Made by a program: the position numbers and the translations under genes. From assembly GCA_022072145.1 (NCBI GenBank), contig JAJVIG010000007.1, positions 62,001-126,000 of the forward strand: 64,000 bases of DNA. Direction: 5' to 3'. Shown piece after piece: positions 9,349 through 19,180 of the stretch. Source of the DNA: Pseudomonadales bacterium. Its GTDB lineage: Bacteria; Pseudomonadota; Gammaproteobacteria; Pseudomonadales; UBA5518. The stretch's first letter is position 1, and each line of letters begins with the position of its first letter. The notes under the pieces were generated by a model. That model saw only the letters and a program-made list of their open reading frames with translations. It was not told the origin of the DNA and made no database searches.

Positions 9349-10062
9349 TCAGTCAACCCAGAGGCACTTGCCGCCGCTGGTCTTCGCGATCTCCTCCAGA
9401 CGCTGGCGGTGCAACGCGAGCTCTTCGTCGCTGGCAGCGATCACGCGCAGCCGGGGCCGGCCCGGCGCCAGCCGTGCGATCCGCGCCTCCTGCTCGCCCC
9501 CCTGCGAGTGTGCCTGTGTCTCACCGCCGAGCTCGAGTGCCGTCTGACCGCCGGTCATGTTCAGGTAGACGTCGGCGAGGATCTCGGCATCGAGCAGTGC
9601 GCCGTGCAACTCACGCTGCGAATTGTCGACGAAATAGCGCTTGCACAGCGCGTCCAGGCTGTTGCGTTGCCCGGGATGACGCGCGCGCGCCAGCGCCAGC
9701 GTGTCGGTGTGCGTGCAGTAATCGGCCATGCGCCCGCGCTCCGGGCCGAGCAACGCGAGCTCGGCATCGAGGAACGCCAGATCGAACGGTGCGTTGTGGA
9801 TGACCAGTTCGGAGTCGCGCACGAAACCCAGGAACTCGTCGGCCACCTGCGCGAACGCGGGCTTGTCGGCGAGGAACGCATCGGTGAGTCCGTGCACCTC
9901 GACCGCCCCCTCGTCGACCGGTCGTCCCGGGTTCAGGTAGCGATGAAAGCGCCTGCCGGTGAGCCGCCGGTCGATCATCTCGACACAGCCGATCTCGACC
10001 ACGCGGTGGCCCTGCGCGGGATCGAGTCCGGTGGTCTCGGTGTCGAGCACGATCTGGCGCAT
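9349..10062 (-). CDS. dnaQ: DNA polymerase III epsilon subunit (3'-5' proofreading exonuclease)
   Basis: The protein has 237 aa, close to the E. coli length of 243. Exo I is present as VLDTETTGLD near the N-terminus, Exo II as HNAPFDLAFLD, and Exo III epsilon as HGALLDAEILADVYL, so all acidic metal ligands and the catalytic His are there. The C-terminal ~50 residues form the tail that binds the alpha subunit. It is the proofreading subunit of the replicase core. Its ATG overlaps the rnhA TGA (TGATG arrangement), so translation is coupled. The rnhA-dnaQ pairing is ancient in Gammaproteobacteria. Confidence 0.97.
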   Translation of the reverse strand: MRQIVLDTETTGLDPAQGHRVVEIGCVEMIDRRLTGRRFHRYLNPGRPVDEGAVEVHGLTDAFLADKPAFAQVADEFLGFVRDSELVIHNAPFDLAFLDAELALLGPERGRMADYCTHTDTLALARARHPGQRNSLDALCKRYFVDNSQRELHGALLDAEILADVYLNMTGGQTALELGGETQAHSQGGEQEARIARLAPGRPRLRVIAASDEELALHRQRLEEIAKTSGGKCLWVD

Positions 10063-10514
10063 CAGCGGGCCTCCACGTCGGTTGCCAGTTCATCGATGCC
10101 TCGATTGGCGAGCCGGTCGGCGCGCTCGTTGCCGTCGTGCCCGCTGTGACCACGCACCCAGTGCCAGCGTACCTGGTGGCGGGTTGCCTCGCGGTCGAGC
10201 GCCTGCCATAGATCGATGTTCTTGACCGGTTTGCGATCGGCAGTGCGCCAGCCGCGCCGCTTCCAGTTGGCCATCCACTTGGCGACCCCGTCGCGCACGT
10301 ACTGCGAATCGGTGTACAGATCGACCTCGCAGCGCTCGCGCAGCGCCGCCAGCGCCTCGATCGCCGCGGTCAGCTCCATGCGGTTGTTCGTCGTGAGCGC
10401 CTCGCCACCGCAGAGTTCGCGCTCGCGATCGCCGTAGCGCAGCAGCGCGCCCCAGCCACCACGCCCCGGGTTTCCGCGGCAGGCGCCGTCCGTGAAAATC
10501 TCGATCCGTTTCAT
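10062..10514 (-). CDS. rnhA: Ribonuclease HI
   Basis: The protein has 150 aa, the standard RNase HI size. The four carboxylates are all visible: Asp in [11 protein letters not shown], Glu in [10 protein letters not shown], Asp in [10 protein letters not shown] and Asp in the C-terminal [12 protein letters not shown], whose preceding His is also conserved. The basic handle region with paired tryptophans ([12 protein letters not shown]) is present, so it is the substrate-binding type. It degrades RNA in RNA:DNA hybrids. It lies between a methyltransferase gene (11 nt gap) and dnaQ (1-nt overlap). Confidence 0.97.
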   Translation of the reverse strand: MKRIEIFTDGACRGNPGRGGWGALLRYGDRERELCGGEALTTNNRMELTAAIEALAALRERCEVDLYTDSQYVRDGVAKWMANWKRRGWRTADRKPVKNIDLWQALDREATRHQVRWHWVRGHSGHDGNERADRLANRGIDELATDVEAR

Positions 10515-10525
10515 CGCCGTGCGGC

Positions 10526-11287
10526 TCAGTGCAGCGTGGTGTCACGCGCGCTCGGCGAGGCGAGCGGCAACGCCGCGATCCGCGGCCGCATCGTCCAGCG
10601 TGCATTGCGTACCGGCGTGAGCGGACTGATCTGCTTGCGCGCGTGGATCAGGTAGACGGCGCCGGCCGGCAGTTGCAGGCGCGCGGCCGCGCGATCCATC
10701 CCTGCGAGGCGTGCCAGCGAACGCGCGTGGTCCAGAGGCGGCAGGTGCACGCGGTACTGTACGTCCTCGACTGCGAAATCCAGCAAGGCGAGCCAGTCCT
10801 TGACACGTCGCGCACCCAGCGTGGCACCGCTCCACACCGGGCGCTGCCCTACGCGTCGTCCGAGCACGGCCCGCAGCCCGAACAGGCTCCACGGATTGAA
10901 CCCGAGCACCAGCAGGTGCCCGTGCGGCACCACCACGCGCGCGGCCTCGCGCAACAACTGATGCGGCTGCGCGCTGTACTCGAGCACATGGTGCAGCAAC
11001 ACCACGTCCACGCTGTCGGCATCGATCGGCAGATGCTCCGGCTCGGCGCATCCGCTGACCTCGCGCGCCGCGGGCGAACGCGCGAGCACGAAGCGATGGC
11101 GGATCATGCTGCTGTCGCAGAGGCGCAGCCGGTCGGCGACACCGAGCTGCATCAGGTGGAATCCGTAGAGGTCCGGCAGCCGCCGGTCCAGCAGATCACG
11201 CTCGGCGGCGAGCACGTGGGTGCCGAGCGCACCGTCGAACCAGTCGGCAAGTGCGGCGAAATGGTCGTCGGGGCGTCGTTCGGGCAT
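10526..11287 (-). CDS. SAM-dependent methyltransferase (YafS-like)
   Basis: The protein has 253 aa from the ATG at 11287; in-frame codons upstream run into the promoter region of gloB. It is a class I methyltransferase, but the usual glycine-rich motif I is degenerate. The post-II segment [31 protein letters not shown] and the following [13 protein letters not shown] are typical of the YafS/methyltransf_11 group. E. coli has the order gloB-yafS-rnhA-dnaQ, and Pseudomonas has the same set. The substrate of this conserved neighbour is not established. The order methyltransferase-rnhA-dnaQ looks like one transcript, divergent from gloB-mltD. Confidence 0.85.
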   Translation of the reverse strand: MPERRPDDHFAALADWFDGALGTHVLAAERDLLDRRLPDLYGFHLMQLGVADRLRLCDSSMIRHRFVLARSPAAREVSGCAEPEHLPIDADSVDVVLLHHVLEYSAQPHQLLREAARVVVPHGHLLVLGFNPWSLFGLRAVLGRRVGQRPVWSGATLGARRVKDWLALLDFAVEDVQYRVHLPPLDHARSLARLAGMDRAAARLQLPAGAVYLIHARKQISPLTPVRNARWTMRPRIAALPLASPSARDTTLH

Positions 11288-11332
11288 CGGTTCTGCAGTC
11301 CGGCGCGGCCGCGCGCGTTCGCGGGGCCCGGG

Positions 11333-11361
11333 TTGGTAATCTGGCGCCGGCACTATATCAT
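11333..11361 (+). promoter_or_regulatory. Putative sigma-70 promoter of gloB-mltD
   Basis: TTGGTA at 11333-11338 and TATCAT at 11356-11361 are separated by 17 bp, with transcription expected about 25 nt before the gloB ATG. The hexamers match the consensus at 4 of 6 and 5 of 6 positions. The stretch is notably AT-rich for this genome and lies in the 104-bp divergent gap. Confidence 0.4.
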
Positions 11362-11391
11362 GCGCGGCCCGGATCACGGATTAGGCCCACG

Positions 11392-12177
11392 ATGCTCACA
11401 GCACGTCCGTTGCCGGCCTTTGCCGACAACTACATCTGGCTGATCGAAGACGGGCGCGGCCGCGCCGCGGTCGTCGATCCAGGCGATGCCGCTCCAGTGA
11501 TCGCCGCCCTCGAGGAGCGCGGCCTCGAACTCGGCGCGATCCTCGTCACGCACCATCACCCCGATCACGTGGGCGGAGTGGCCGATCTGTGCGCCTGCCA
11601 CCCGCAGGTGCCGGTCTACGGGCCACACGATTCCCCGGCGGCGTGCGTGACGATTGCGCTCGGCGACGGCGCCATCGTCGACGTGCTCGGCACACCGGCG
11701 CGCGTGATCACCGTCCCCGGGCACACGCTGGATCACATCGCCTATTTCATCGCCGGCGACGCGGACGGCGCACCGCTGCTGTTCTGCGGTGACACGCTGT
11801 TCGGCTGCGGCTGCGGGCGCATCTTCGAAGGCGACGCGCGCATGATGCACACCTCGCTGCAGCGCCTGGCTGCGCTGCCCGGGCATACGCAGGTCTGCTG
11901 CGCGCACGAATACACGCTCGGCAACATCGAATTCGCACTGACGGTGGAGCCCGCGAACGACGATCTTCGACGCCGCAGCGAAACCGACCGCGCGCGCCGC
12001 GCACGCGCCGAGCCCACTCTTCCGTCCACGCTCGCGCTCGAACTGGCGACCAACCCGTTCCTGCGCGACGGCGCCGCCGCGGTGCGCGCCGCAGCCATGG
12101 CGCGCGCGGGCCGGGAACTCGCGCACGATCACGAGGTCTTTGCGACCATCCGGTCGTGGAAGGACGTTTTTCGCTGA
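11392..12177 (+). CDS. gloB: Hydroxyacylglutathione hydrolase (glyoxalase II)
   Basis: The protein has 261 aa from the ATG at 11392. The metallo-beta-lactamase binuclear metal motif THHHPDHVGG is near residues 52-61. Further ligands are visible: His in VPGHTLDHIAYF, Asp in FCGDTLFGCGCGR and His in CCAHEYTLGN. The C-terminal glutathione-binding helical domain with the NPFLR segment is complete. It hydrolyses S-lactoylglutathione to lactate and glutathione, the second step of methylglyoxal detoxification. The TGA overlaps the mltD start (TGATG), so the two are co-transcribed. A putative promoter lies just upstream. Confidence 0.96.
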   Translation: MLTARPLPAFADNYIWLIEDGRGRAAVVDPGDAAPVIAALEERGLELGAILVTHHHPDHVGGVADLCACHPQVPVYGPHDSPAACVTIALGDGAIVDVLGTPARVITVPGHTLDHIAYFIAGDADGAPLLFCGDTLFGCGCGRIFEGDARMMHTSLQRLAALPGHTQVCCAHEYTLGNIEFALTVEPANDDLRRRSETDRARRARAEPTLPSTLALELATNPFLRDGAAAVRAAAMARAGRELAHDHEVFATIRSWKDVFR

Positions 12178-13805
12178 TGCCCATTACCCGCTCCGTGGCA
12201 CTGCGGCGGCTGCTGCCGCTCGCGGTCACCTCGCTGCTGCTCGCCGGCTGCGCGCCACGCACCGCGCTGCACCTGCCGGGAACCCCGGAAGGCATGCGTG
12301 AGCGCGCGAGCGTCTACGACCAACTGGCCTACTGGCCGGTGCAGGAAGCCGCCGCCGACGATGGCACGCTGTGCGTGCCGGAGTCGCTGCTGGGCGCCGC
12401 CGGCATCGCCGGCGACGGCCACGACGACCTGTGGTCACGCCTGCGCGCGGGCTATGCGCTGGAAGGCGACGTCGACGAGCACCGTGTCGAGCGCTACGTC
12501 GATTCCTTCGCATACAAGCAGCGCCTGTTCGACAGCCTCGAGTCACGCGCCTCACCGTACCTGCACTACGTCGTGAGCGAGCTCGAGAAGCGCAACATGC
12601 CGCTCGAGATCGCGCTGCTGCCGATCATCGAGAGCAGCTACAACCCGAGCGCCGTCAGCCCCGGGCGCGCGGCCGGGCTGTGGCAGATCGTGCCGGGAAC
12701 CGGGGCGCGGCTCGGCCTGCAGCAGAGCCGCGGCTACGACGGCCGCAAGGACGTCGTGGCGTCCACCGAAGCCGCACTCGACTACCTCGAGGAACTGCAC
12801 CGGCGCTTCGACGGCGACTGGTACCTCGCGCTGGCGGCCTACAACACCGGCGAAGGCAACGTGCAGCGCGCCATCGAACGCAATCGCCGCCTCGGCAAGC
12901 CGACCGACTACTGGTCGCTGCCGCTGTCGGAGCAGGCATGCAACTACGTCCCCAGATTGCTCGCATTGTCACGCGTGCTGGAAGCACCCGAGCAGCACGG
13001 CGTCGAGCTGTCCCCGCTGCCGAACCAGGCGTCGTGGGTGCCGGTCGAGGTCGGATCGCGCGTGGACCTGCAGCGCGCCGCCTCGCGCGCGGGCATCGAC
13101 GCGCGCGAACTGCTCGGCGTGAACCCGGCCTTCGCGGGCGGCGTGACGCCCGCGCAACGCGGCAACACCGTGCTGGTCCCGGCCGACGAACGCGACAGCT
13201 TCGTCGCCGCGCTGTCGCGCGCGGGAGCACCAGCCGCGGCGTCTGCGCCCCGCCCCGGCGAGCGCTACCGGGTGCGCAAGGGCGACACGCTGCTCGCGAT
13301 CGCCCGCCTGCACGAGACCAGCGTCGAGGCGCTGCAGGAGCTCAACGCACTGCAGGGTGACGGCATCGCCGAGGGCCAGACACTGCTGTTGCCCGAAGAA
13401 GCCGTGCTGCCGCGGCGGCAGTACCCGACCCGCGAGACGCTCGCGCTGAAGGAGCAGGGAATCTACACGGTCCGTGCCGGCGACACGCTGTCGACGATCG
13501 CGGTCCGCTTCGGGCTGCGCACCGCGGAGCTCGCATCGATCAACGGCATCGGCACCCGCGGCACGCTGCGCATCGGACAGAAATTGCGCGTGCGCGGCTC
13601 CGGCTCCGCCGTCGGCACTGCTGTCGTACCCGAGCAGCGCTACACGGTCCGCCAGGGTGATTCGATCGCACGCATCGCCGCGCGCTTCGGCGTGCGGGCC
13701 CGCGACCTGATGGCGTGGAACCGCATCGACCCGGCACGCCCGACGATCCGCCCCGGGCAGGTGCTGCTGTTACGCTCGGCGCGCGAACTCGCACGCGCCG
13801 ACTGA
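12177..13805 (+). CDS. mltD: Membrane-bound lytic murein transglycosylase D with three LysM domains
   Basis: This is a 542-aa lipoprotein. The lipobox LLLAGC places the lipidated Cys at residue 25. The SLT domain covers about residues 125-270 with catalytic Glu152 in IIESSYNPSAVS, followed by GLWQIVPGTG and the AAYNTGEGNV motif. Three LysM repeats follow at about 362-405, 428-471 and 487-532; E. coli MltD has two. It cleaves glycan strands of peptidoglycan from the outer-membrane inner face, and the LysM domains bind glycan. The start overlaps the gloB stop. The gloB-mltD pairing is widespread in Gammaproteobacteria. Confidence 0.95.
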   Translation: MPITRSVALRRLLPLAVTSLLLAGCAPRTALHLPGTPEGMRERASVYDQLAYWPVQEAAADDGTLCVPESLLGAAGIAGDGHDDLWSRLRAGYALEGDVDEHRVERYVDSFAYKQRLFDSLESRASPYLHYVVSELEKRNMPLEIALLPIIESSYNPSAVSPGRAAGLWQIVPGTGARLGLQQSRGYDGRKDVVASTEAALDYLEELHRRFDGDWYLALAAYNTGEGNVQRAIERNRRLGKPTDYWSLPLSEQACNYVPRLLALSRVLEAPEQHGVELSPLPNQASWVPVEVGSRVDLQRAASRAGIDARELLGVNPAFAGGVTPAQRGNTVLVPADERDSFVAALSRAGAPAAASAPRPGERYRVRKGDTLLAIARLHETSVEALQELNALQGDGIAEGQTLLLPEEAVLPRRQYPTRETLALKEQGIYTVRAGDTLSTIAVRFGLRTAELASINGIGTRGTLRIGQKLRVRGSGSAVGTAVVPEQRYTVRQGDSIARIAARFGVRARDLMAWNRIDPARPTIRPGQVLLLRSARELARAD

Positions 13806-13808
13806 CCG

Positions 13809-13830
13809 ACCGGGGGCCGTTCCACCCGGT
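13809..13830 (+). terminator. Possible terminator-like hairpin after mltD
   Basis: ACCGGG at 13809-13814 and CCCGGT at 13825-13830 form a 6-bp GC stem with a 10-nt loop, 4 nt after the mltD stop codon. There is no real U-run after it, so if it acts at all it is a weak or Rho-assisted 3' end. Confidence 0.25.
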
Positions 13831-13913
13831 TTCCGTGGCACGCATCGACACCCGCGCCAACCGCGGTGCAGAATGGTCGCGCTCGCATCGGTCAGGACGG
13901 TGGAGACAGCAGC

Positions 13914-14690
13914 ATGAACGGAAGCACCGGCAATCGCGGACGCAGCAAGACCCCGGCGCGTGGCGCGCGCAAGACCACCCCGCGCACCCAACCTCCCCCG
14001 CCACCCGAACCCGCACGCAGCGAATCGCCCCTCGGAACGCTGTTCGACAGCCTCAGCGGGCTGACCACCGACCTGACCAGCTCGGCGCTGCGCCTCGCGT
14101 CGCTGACCCGCGACAGTGCCGCACGCGCCATCGCGCGCACGCCCGAACAGTTGCGCATGATGGCGAGCGCCGGCGAGTCGCTGCGCGACATGCGCGAGGT
14201 CGCGGGCATGACGGTGCTCGAGGTCACCGATGCGCTGAACCTGCGCGACAAGAGCGTCTGGGAAGCGATCGAGGAAGGACGCGAAGTGATGTCCTTCGAA
14301 CTGATCCTGCGCCTGGCCTCGCTGGTCGCGCGCAACGATCCGCTGCCCTTCGTGCTGAAATTCACGCGCACCTATCACCCCCGGCTGTGGGACATCCTGC
14401 ACGAGTTGAAAATCGACCAGTTGCCGCTGCAGTTCGAGCGCGAACGCAACTTCATCAACATCTATCGCCGCCACGACATCGCGCGCACGCTCTCCGACGC
14501 CGATTTCGAACGCGTGCTTCACTTCACGCAGCAGGCCTTCGACCTGGCGATGCACTTCGTCGCCGAGGCCGAAGAGCCCGAGGCCGACGATGCGGACGAG
14601 AGCGAGGCGGACGGCGAGCCGCGTCGCCGCCCGGCCCGCAAGCCCGCCCCCCGGCGGCGCGCCGGTGCCAGCGCGCGCACCCGTCGCTGA
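13914..14690 (+). CDS. Helix-turn-helix (XRE-like) protein with disordered tails
   Basis: The protein has 258 aa from the ATG at 13914, which has GGTGGAG upstream. An N-terminal tail of about 35 residues is rich in Arg, Lys and Pro. A central segment (about 80-145) reads as a HipB/XRE-type helix-turn-helix: SLRDMREVAGMTVLEVTDAL, then a recognition-helix-like DKSVWEAIEEG and FELILRLASLVARNDP. A helical domain of about 90 residues follows, then an acidic stretch and a very basic Arg/Pro/Ala tail. It is probably cytoplasmic. DNA binding is inferred from the HTH and basic tails; the target is unknown. It stands alone between mltD and convergent ppsA. Confidence 0.75.
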   Translation: MNGSTGNRGRSKTPARGARKTTPRTQPPPPPEPARSESPLGTLFDSLSGLTTDLTSSALRLASLTRDSAARAIARTPEQLRMMASAGESLRDMREVAGMTVLEVTDALNLRDKSVWEAIEEGREVMSFELILRLASLVARNDPLPFVLKFTRTYHPRLWDILHELKIDQLPLQFERERNFINIYRRHDIARTLSDADFERVLHFTQQAFDLAMHFVAEAEEPEADDADESEADGEPRRRPARKPAPRRRAGASARTRR

Positions 14691-14708
14691 GACGAGCGCG
14701 CGGGGGCG

Positions 14709-17072
14709 CTAGTGCAGCGTCGCCAGGCGCTGCCAGCTGTCGACGATGACGTCGGGGTTGAGCGACATGCTCTGGATGCCCTGCTCGACCAGCCACGCGG
14801 CCAGATCCGGGTGGTCCGACGGGCCCTGGCCGCAGATCCCGATGTAGCGCCCGTTGCGGTTGCAAGCCTCGATCGCGAGCTTCAGCAGCGTCTTCACCGC
14901 GTCGTCGCGCTCGTCGAAGATGCCGGCCACCAGCCCCGAATCGCGATCCAGTCCCAGTGTCAGCTGCGTCAGGTCGTTCGAGCCGATCGAGAAGCCGTCG
15001 AAGTGTTCCAGGAAGCGGTCCGCGAGCAGCGCGTTGCTCGGGATCTCGCACATCATGATCACGCGCAGCCCGTCCTCGCCGCGGCGCAGACCGTTGGCCG
15101 CGAGCAGTTCGACCACCCCGCGGCCCTCGGCGACCGTGCGCACGAAGGGCACCATGACCTCGACATTGTCCAGCCCCATGCGCTCGCGCACGTAGCGCAG
15201 CGCGCGGCATTCGAGTTCGAAGCAGTCGCGGAAACCCTGGTCGATGTAGCGCGAGGCGCCGCGGAAACCGAGCATCGGGTTCTCTTCCACCGGCTCGTAG
15301 CGCTGCCCTCCGACCAGGTGCGCATACTCGTTGGACTTGAAATCCGACAGCCGCACGATCACCGGTTTCGGATAGAAGGCGGCCGCGATCGTCGCCACGC
15401 CCTCGGCGAGCTTGGCGACGAAATAGTCGGTCGGGGACGGATAACCGTACACGCGCCGTGCGACCGCATCGCGCAGCTCTCCGTCGAGCCGGTCGAACTC
15501 GAGCAGCGCCTTCGGATGCACGCCGATCATCCGGTTGATGATGAACTCCAGGCGCGCGAGCCCGACGCCGTCGTTCGGCAGCTGGCAGAAATCGAAGGCC
15601 CGGTCCGGGTTGCCGACGTTCATCATCAGCTTGAACGGCAGCGGCGGCATCGCGCTGAGGTCGTCGCTGGCGACCTCGTAGTCCAGGCGGCCCGCGTAGA
15701 CGTGCCCCTGCTCGCCCTCGGCGCAGGAAACCGTCACCAGTTGTCCGTCGGGAATCGTCGCCGTCGCGTTGCCGCAACCGACCACCGCCGGGATGCCGAG
15801 TTCGCGTGCGATGATCGCCGCGTGGCAGGTGCGCCCGCCACGGTTGGTGACCACCGCCGCGGCGCGTTTCATGATCGGTTCCCAGTCGGGGTCGGTCATG
15901 TCGGTCACCAGCACGTCGCCCTCGCGCACCTGCTCCATCGCCGAGACGCTGCGGATCACCCGCACGGTCCCCGCGCCTATCCGGTGCCCGATCGCACGCC
16001 CCTCGCACAGCACGTCGCCCTTCTCGCGCAGCAGGTAGCGCTCCACGCGCCCCGGCCGCTGCTGGCTGCGCACCGTCTCGGGGCGCGCCTGCAGCACGTA
16101 CAGGCGTCCGTCGTCGCCGTCACGCGCCCACTCGATGTCCATCGCACGGCCGTAGTGCTCCTCTATCCGAACCGCGATGCGCCCGAGCTCGAGCACTTCC
16201 TCGTCGCTGATGCAGAAGCGCCGCTGCAGGTCCTCGGGCACCGGCTCGGTGACCGTGGTCGAGCCCACCGCTGCGTCCTGCGTATAGACCATTCGCAGCT
16301 TCTTCTCGCCGAGATTGCGCCGCACGATCGCGTCGCGCCCCTGGCGCAGCGTCGGCTTGAACACGTAGAACTCGTCGGGGTTGACCGCCCCCTGCACCAC
16401 CGTCTCCCCGAGCCCGTAGGCGGCGGTGATGAAGACCACGCCGTCGAAGCCGGATTCGGTGTCGAGCGTGAACATCACGCCGCTCGCGCCCGTCTCGCTG
16501 CGCACCATGCGCTGCACGCCGGCCGACAGCGCCACGTGCGCGTGATCGAATCCCTTGTGCACGCGGTAGGCGATCGCGCGGTCGTTGAACAGGGAGGCGA
16601 ACACCTCGTGCACCGCCTCGATCACGTGCTCGAGTCCGCTGATGTTGAGGAAGGTCTCCTGCTGGCCCGCGAACGAGGCGTCGGGCAGGTCCTCGGCGGT
16701 GGCCGAGGAGCGCACGGCAACCGCCACGTCACGTCCCTCACCGAGTCGCGCGTAGGCGGTGGCGATCTCCTCCCGCAACCCGGCCGGCAACGGCGCGGCG
16801 CGGATCCAGCCACGGATCTCGGCGCCCGCGCGCGCCAGTTCGGCCACGTCGTCGACGTCGAGCGCACCGAGTCGCGCGGCGATGCGCCGGTCGAGTCCGT
16901 CCTGCGCCAGGAACTCCCGGTACGCGTCCGCGGTGGTCGCGAAACCGTCGGGAACCCGCACGTCGGCATGCGCCAGGGCGCCGATCATCTCGCCGAGCGA
17001 GGCGTTCTTGCCTCCCACCCGCGCCACGTCGCCCATTCCCAGTTCTTCGAACCAGACCAGATTCCGTGCCAT
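14709..17072 (-). CDS. ppsA: Phosphoenolpyruvate synthase
   Basis: The protein has 787 aa, the usual PpsA length. The N-terminal ATP-grasp domain begins [20 protein letters not shown], with KNASLGEM and the conserved [20 protein letters not shown] segment. The swivelling phosphohistidine domain has [18 protein letters not shown] (catalytic His near residue 420). The C-terminal PEP-binding TIM barrel contains the [11 protein letters not shown] and GICGQGPSD signatures. It converts pyruvate plus ATP to PEP, AMP and Pi for gluconeogenesis. The divergent neighbour ppsR encodes its regulator. A long open frame continues upstream on this strand, but it is antisense to ppsR and not coding. Confidence 0.97.
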   Translation of the reverse strand: MARNLVWFEELGMGDVARVGGKNASLGEMIGALAHADVRVPDGFATTADAYREFLAQDGLDRRIAARLGALDVDDVAELARAGAEIRGWIRAAPLPAGLREEIATAYARLGEGRDVAVAVRSSATAEDLPDASFAGQQETFLNISGLEHVIEAVHEVFASLFNDRAIAYRVHKGFDHAHVALSAGVQRMVRSETGASGVMFTLDTESGFDGVVFITAAYGLGETVVQGAVNPDEFYVFKPTLRQGRDAIVRRNLGEKKLRMVYTQDAAVGSTTVTEPVPEDLQRRFCISDEEVLELGRIAVRIEEHYGRAMDIEWARDGDDGRLYVLQARPETVRSQQRPGRVERYLLREKGDVLCEGRAIGHRIGAGTVRVIRSVSAMEQVREGDVLVTDMTDPDWEPIMKRAAAVVTNRGGRTCHAAIIARELGIPAVVGCGNATATIPDGQLVTVSCAEGEQGHVYAGRLDYEVASDDLSAMPPLPFKLMMNVGNPDRAFDFCQLPNDGVGLARLEFIINRMIGVHPKALLEFDRLDGELRDAVARRVYGYPSPTDYFVAKLAEGVATIAAAFYPKPVIVRLSDFKSNEYAHLVGGQRYEPVEENPMLGFRGASRYIDQGFRDCFELECRALRYVRERMGLDNVEVMVPFVRTVAEGRGVVELLAANGLRRGEDGLRVIMMCEIPSNALLADRFLEHFDGFSIGSNDLTQLTLGLDRDSGLVAGIFDERDDAVKTLLKLAIEACNRNGRYIGICGQGPSDHPDLAAWLVEQGIQSMSLNPDVIVDSWQRLATLH

Positions 17073-17159
17073 GTCCTGCAATCTCCCCCAAACGACGTCG
17101 CGACCACTGTAGCCCGTTAACATGGCAGAATCCGCCTCGCCCGTCATCCGGACTGGATC

Positions 17160-17975
17160 ATGAAAAGAACGGCTTTCTTCGTTTCCGACGGCACCGGGAT
17201 CACCGCCGAGACGCTCGGCGAGGCGCTGCTCGCCCAGTTCGAGGGCGTCGAGTTCGACTTCGTGCGCCTGCCCTACGTCGACACCGAGGAGCGCGCCCGC
17301 GACGCCGTGGCCCGCATCGACGCGATCGCCGCGCGCGACGGCGAGCGCCCGATCGTCTTCGACACCGTGATCGACCAGCGCCTGCGCCAGATCCTCGCCT
17401 CCTCGCACGGCGCGATGTTCGACATCTTCTCGACCTTCCTCGCGCCTCTGGAGCAGGCGATCGGGGCGCCGTCGACCTTCTCCGTCGGGCGTGTGCACGA
17501 CCCCCACAGTGGTCTCTACCACGCGCGCATCGAGGCCGTGCACTACGCGATGTCCAACGACGACGGTGCCAGCGGCAGCGACTACTCCAAAGCCGACGTG
17601 ATCCTGGTCGGCGTCTCGCGCAGCGGCAAGACCCCGTCGTGCATCTACCTCGCGATGCAGTTCGGCGTGCACGCCGCGAACTACCCGATCACCGACGACG
17701 ACCTGCAGTCCACCCGCCTGCCACCGGCGCTCGCGCGGTACCAGGACCGGCTGTTCGGGCTCACCATCGACCCGTCCCGGCTGGCCGAGATCCGCGAGCA
17801 GCGCCGCCCGGGCAGCCGCTACGCATCGCTTCGCCAATGCGAGGACGAGGTGCGCCAGGTCGAGGCAATGCTGCGCCGCCACCACGTTCCGCACCTGAAC
17901 TCCACGCGCATGTCGGTCGAGGAGATCGCGACGCGGATCCTGATGGAAAAGCGCCTGCGCGGGCGCAAGGGCTGA
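17160..17975 (+). CDS. ppsR: PEP synthase regulatory protein (bifunctional kinase/pyrophosphorylase)
   Basis: The protein has 271 aa and begins [20 protein letters not shown], the N-terminal signature of the PpsR/PDRP family (DUF299). The P-loop GVSRSGKTP lies near residues 151-159, and the conserved NYPITDDDL segment follows. In this family the protein uses ADP to phosphorylate a threonine beside the catalytic His of PEP synthase and removes the phosphate with Pi, switching the enzyme off and on. The 87-bp divergent gap to ppsA suggests shared control. The Shine-Dalgarno is weak. Confidence 0.96.
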   Translation: MKRTAFFVSDGTGITAETLGEALLAQFEGVEFDFVRLPYVDTEERARDAVARIDAIAARDGERPIVFDTVIDQRLRQILASSHGAMFDIFSTFLAPLEQAIGAPSTFSVGRVHDPHSGLYHARIEAVHYAMSNDDGASGSDYSKADVILVGVSRSGKTPSCIYLAMQFGVHAANYPITDDDLQSTRLPPALARYQDRLFGLTIDPSRLAEIREQRRPGSRYASLRQCEDEVRQVEAMLRRHHVPHLNSTRMSVEEIATRILMEKRLRGRKG

Positions 17976-17988
17976 GGGTTGCGGTGCG

Positions 17989-19098
17989 ATGCGGGAATGC
18001 GTGATCCATTTCGGGATGCCGAAGACCGGCAGCAGCGCGATCCAGGGCTGGCTGCTGCGCGCGCTGGACGATCCGGCATTCCACTGCATAGGCACCGGCG
18101 AGCGCGGTTCCGGCAACCTCATCGCACAAACGTTCATGGACGACGCCACGCAGCATCATCGCAACCGCAAGCGCGCGGTGGGCAACGATCAGTTGCGCGA
18201 CGAACACCGCCGGTTGCGCGCCGCCTTCGAACGGTCGCTGGCAGCCTGTCCCGCCGATGCGACGGCGATCTTCTCGGCCGAGCTGCTGAGCAACCTCGCC
18301 GACGGCGAGTTCGCCCGCGTGACCGCCGCGCTGGGCTGCCGCGGCGCGCCACTGCGTGCGGTCGGCTATGTGCGCCCGCCGGTGAGCTACATGCAGAGCG
18401 TGTTCCAGCAACGGGTGAAAAGCGGCGCCGTCGAATTCGATCCGGCGCGCAACTACCCGCGCTATCGCGATCGCCTCGCCAAGTTCGAGTCCCTCCCCGG
18501 TGCGTCGGCCGCCGGCTGGTGGCTCTACGACCCGCGGGCATTTCCGGCCGGCTGCGTGGTACGCGACTTCTGCGCGCGGCTCGGCATCCGCCTCGGCGTC
18601 GAGCCACCGCCGCGCGCCAACGAAAGCCTGTCGCTGCCCGCGATCCGGTTGCTGTGGGCCTACCGCCGCTTCGGTCCGGGATTCGGGAGCGGCGCCGGCG
18701 CGATCCGCGACAATGCGCTGCTGCGCCGCCAGCTGAATTTGCTGATCGGGCCGCGGCTGCGCTTCCACGCCGAACTGACCGTGCCGGTGTTGCACGCACA
18801 GCGCGAGGACATTTGCTGGATGGAGGAGCGTCTGGAGGCCTCGCTTGCCGAGCCGCCCTGCGAGGCCCCAGATGCGCTGCGCCGTGAAGAGGACCTGCTG
18901 CGCTTCGACGAGGAATCGCTGGCCTGGCTGGCGGCGCAGCCGGGTACCGGCGGCGCACGTCTGGGCGCGGGCGCCACGCCGCAGGACATCGCGGCCGCGA
19001 TGCACGGCCTGCGTCGCGCGCTCGCCGCGGCCGACGAGGCTGCCACCCGTGGCGCCCGCCTGGGTGCGCGCATCCGCGCCCTGTTCACCCGCCCGTAG
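17989..19098 (+). CDS. Sulfotransferase-like P-loop protein
   Basis: The protein has 369 aa. The N-terminus [20 protein letters not shown] has the shape of a PAPS-binding 5'-phosphosulfate loop (HxGxPKTGSS, residues 7-16). The segment [21 protein letters not shown] near residue 125 resembles the 3'-phosphate-binding strand of sulfotransferases. The remaining ~200 residues match nothing recognised. It may sulfate a glycan or surface molecule, but the acceptor is unknown. It starts 13 nt after ppsR and could ride on its transcript. The TAG stop is the TAG of the flanking REP palindrome. A non-sulfotransferase P-loop role remains possible. Confidence 0.68.
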   Translation: MRECVIHFGMPKTGSSAIQGWLLRALDDPAFHCIGTGERGSGNLIAQTFMDDATQHHRNRKRAVGNDQLRDEHRRLRAAFERSLAACPADATAIFSAELLSNLADGEFARVTAALGCRGAPLRAVGYVRPPVSYMQSVFQQRVKSGAVEFDPARNYPRYRDRLAKFESLPGASAAGWWLYDPRAFPAGCVVRDFCARLGIRLGVEPPPRANESLSLPAIRLLWAYRRFGPGFGSGAGAIRDNALLRRQLNLLIGPRLRFHAELTVPVLHAQREDICWMEERLEASLAEPPCEAPDALRREEDLLRFDEESLAWLAAQPGTGGARLGAGATPQDIAAAMHGLRRALAAADEAATRGARLGARIRALFTRP

Positions 19099-19157
19099 GT
19101 TCGGCCTGCGGCCGAACACGATCGGCACGGCTGTCCGGGCACAGCCCGGACCTACGC
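19095..19157. repeat. REP-like palindrome pair (locus 1)
   Basis: Two imperfect palindromes face each other. 19095-19117 starts GTAGGTTCGGCC and ends GGCCGAAC; 19133-19155 is the opposite orientation, GTCCGGGC...GCCCGGACCTAC. Each can form a GC-rich stem of 8 or more bp. The locus sits between the convergent sulfotransferase-like gene and meaB and supplies the TAG stop of the former. It may act as a transcription end or mRNA stabiliser, as REPs do elsewhere. Confidence 0.85.
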
Positions 19158-19180
19158 GAACACGGCACGGCGCGGACCGG

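Noticed and set aside
14712-17120. An 802-codon open frame on the plus strand opposite ppsA
   Set aside because: Antisense shadow of PEP synthase with His/Arg-rich composition and no motifs; ppsA has all catalytic signatures.
17073-18149. A long upstream extension of ppsA giving an apparent 1146-aa protein
   Set aside because: The extra part lies opposite ppsR and lacks any domain; the family N-terminus MARNLVWF and a ribosome site are at 17072.
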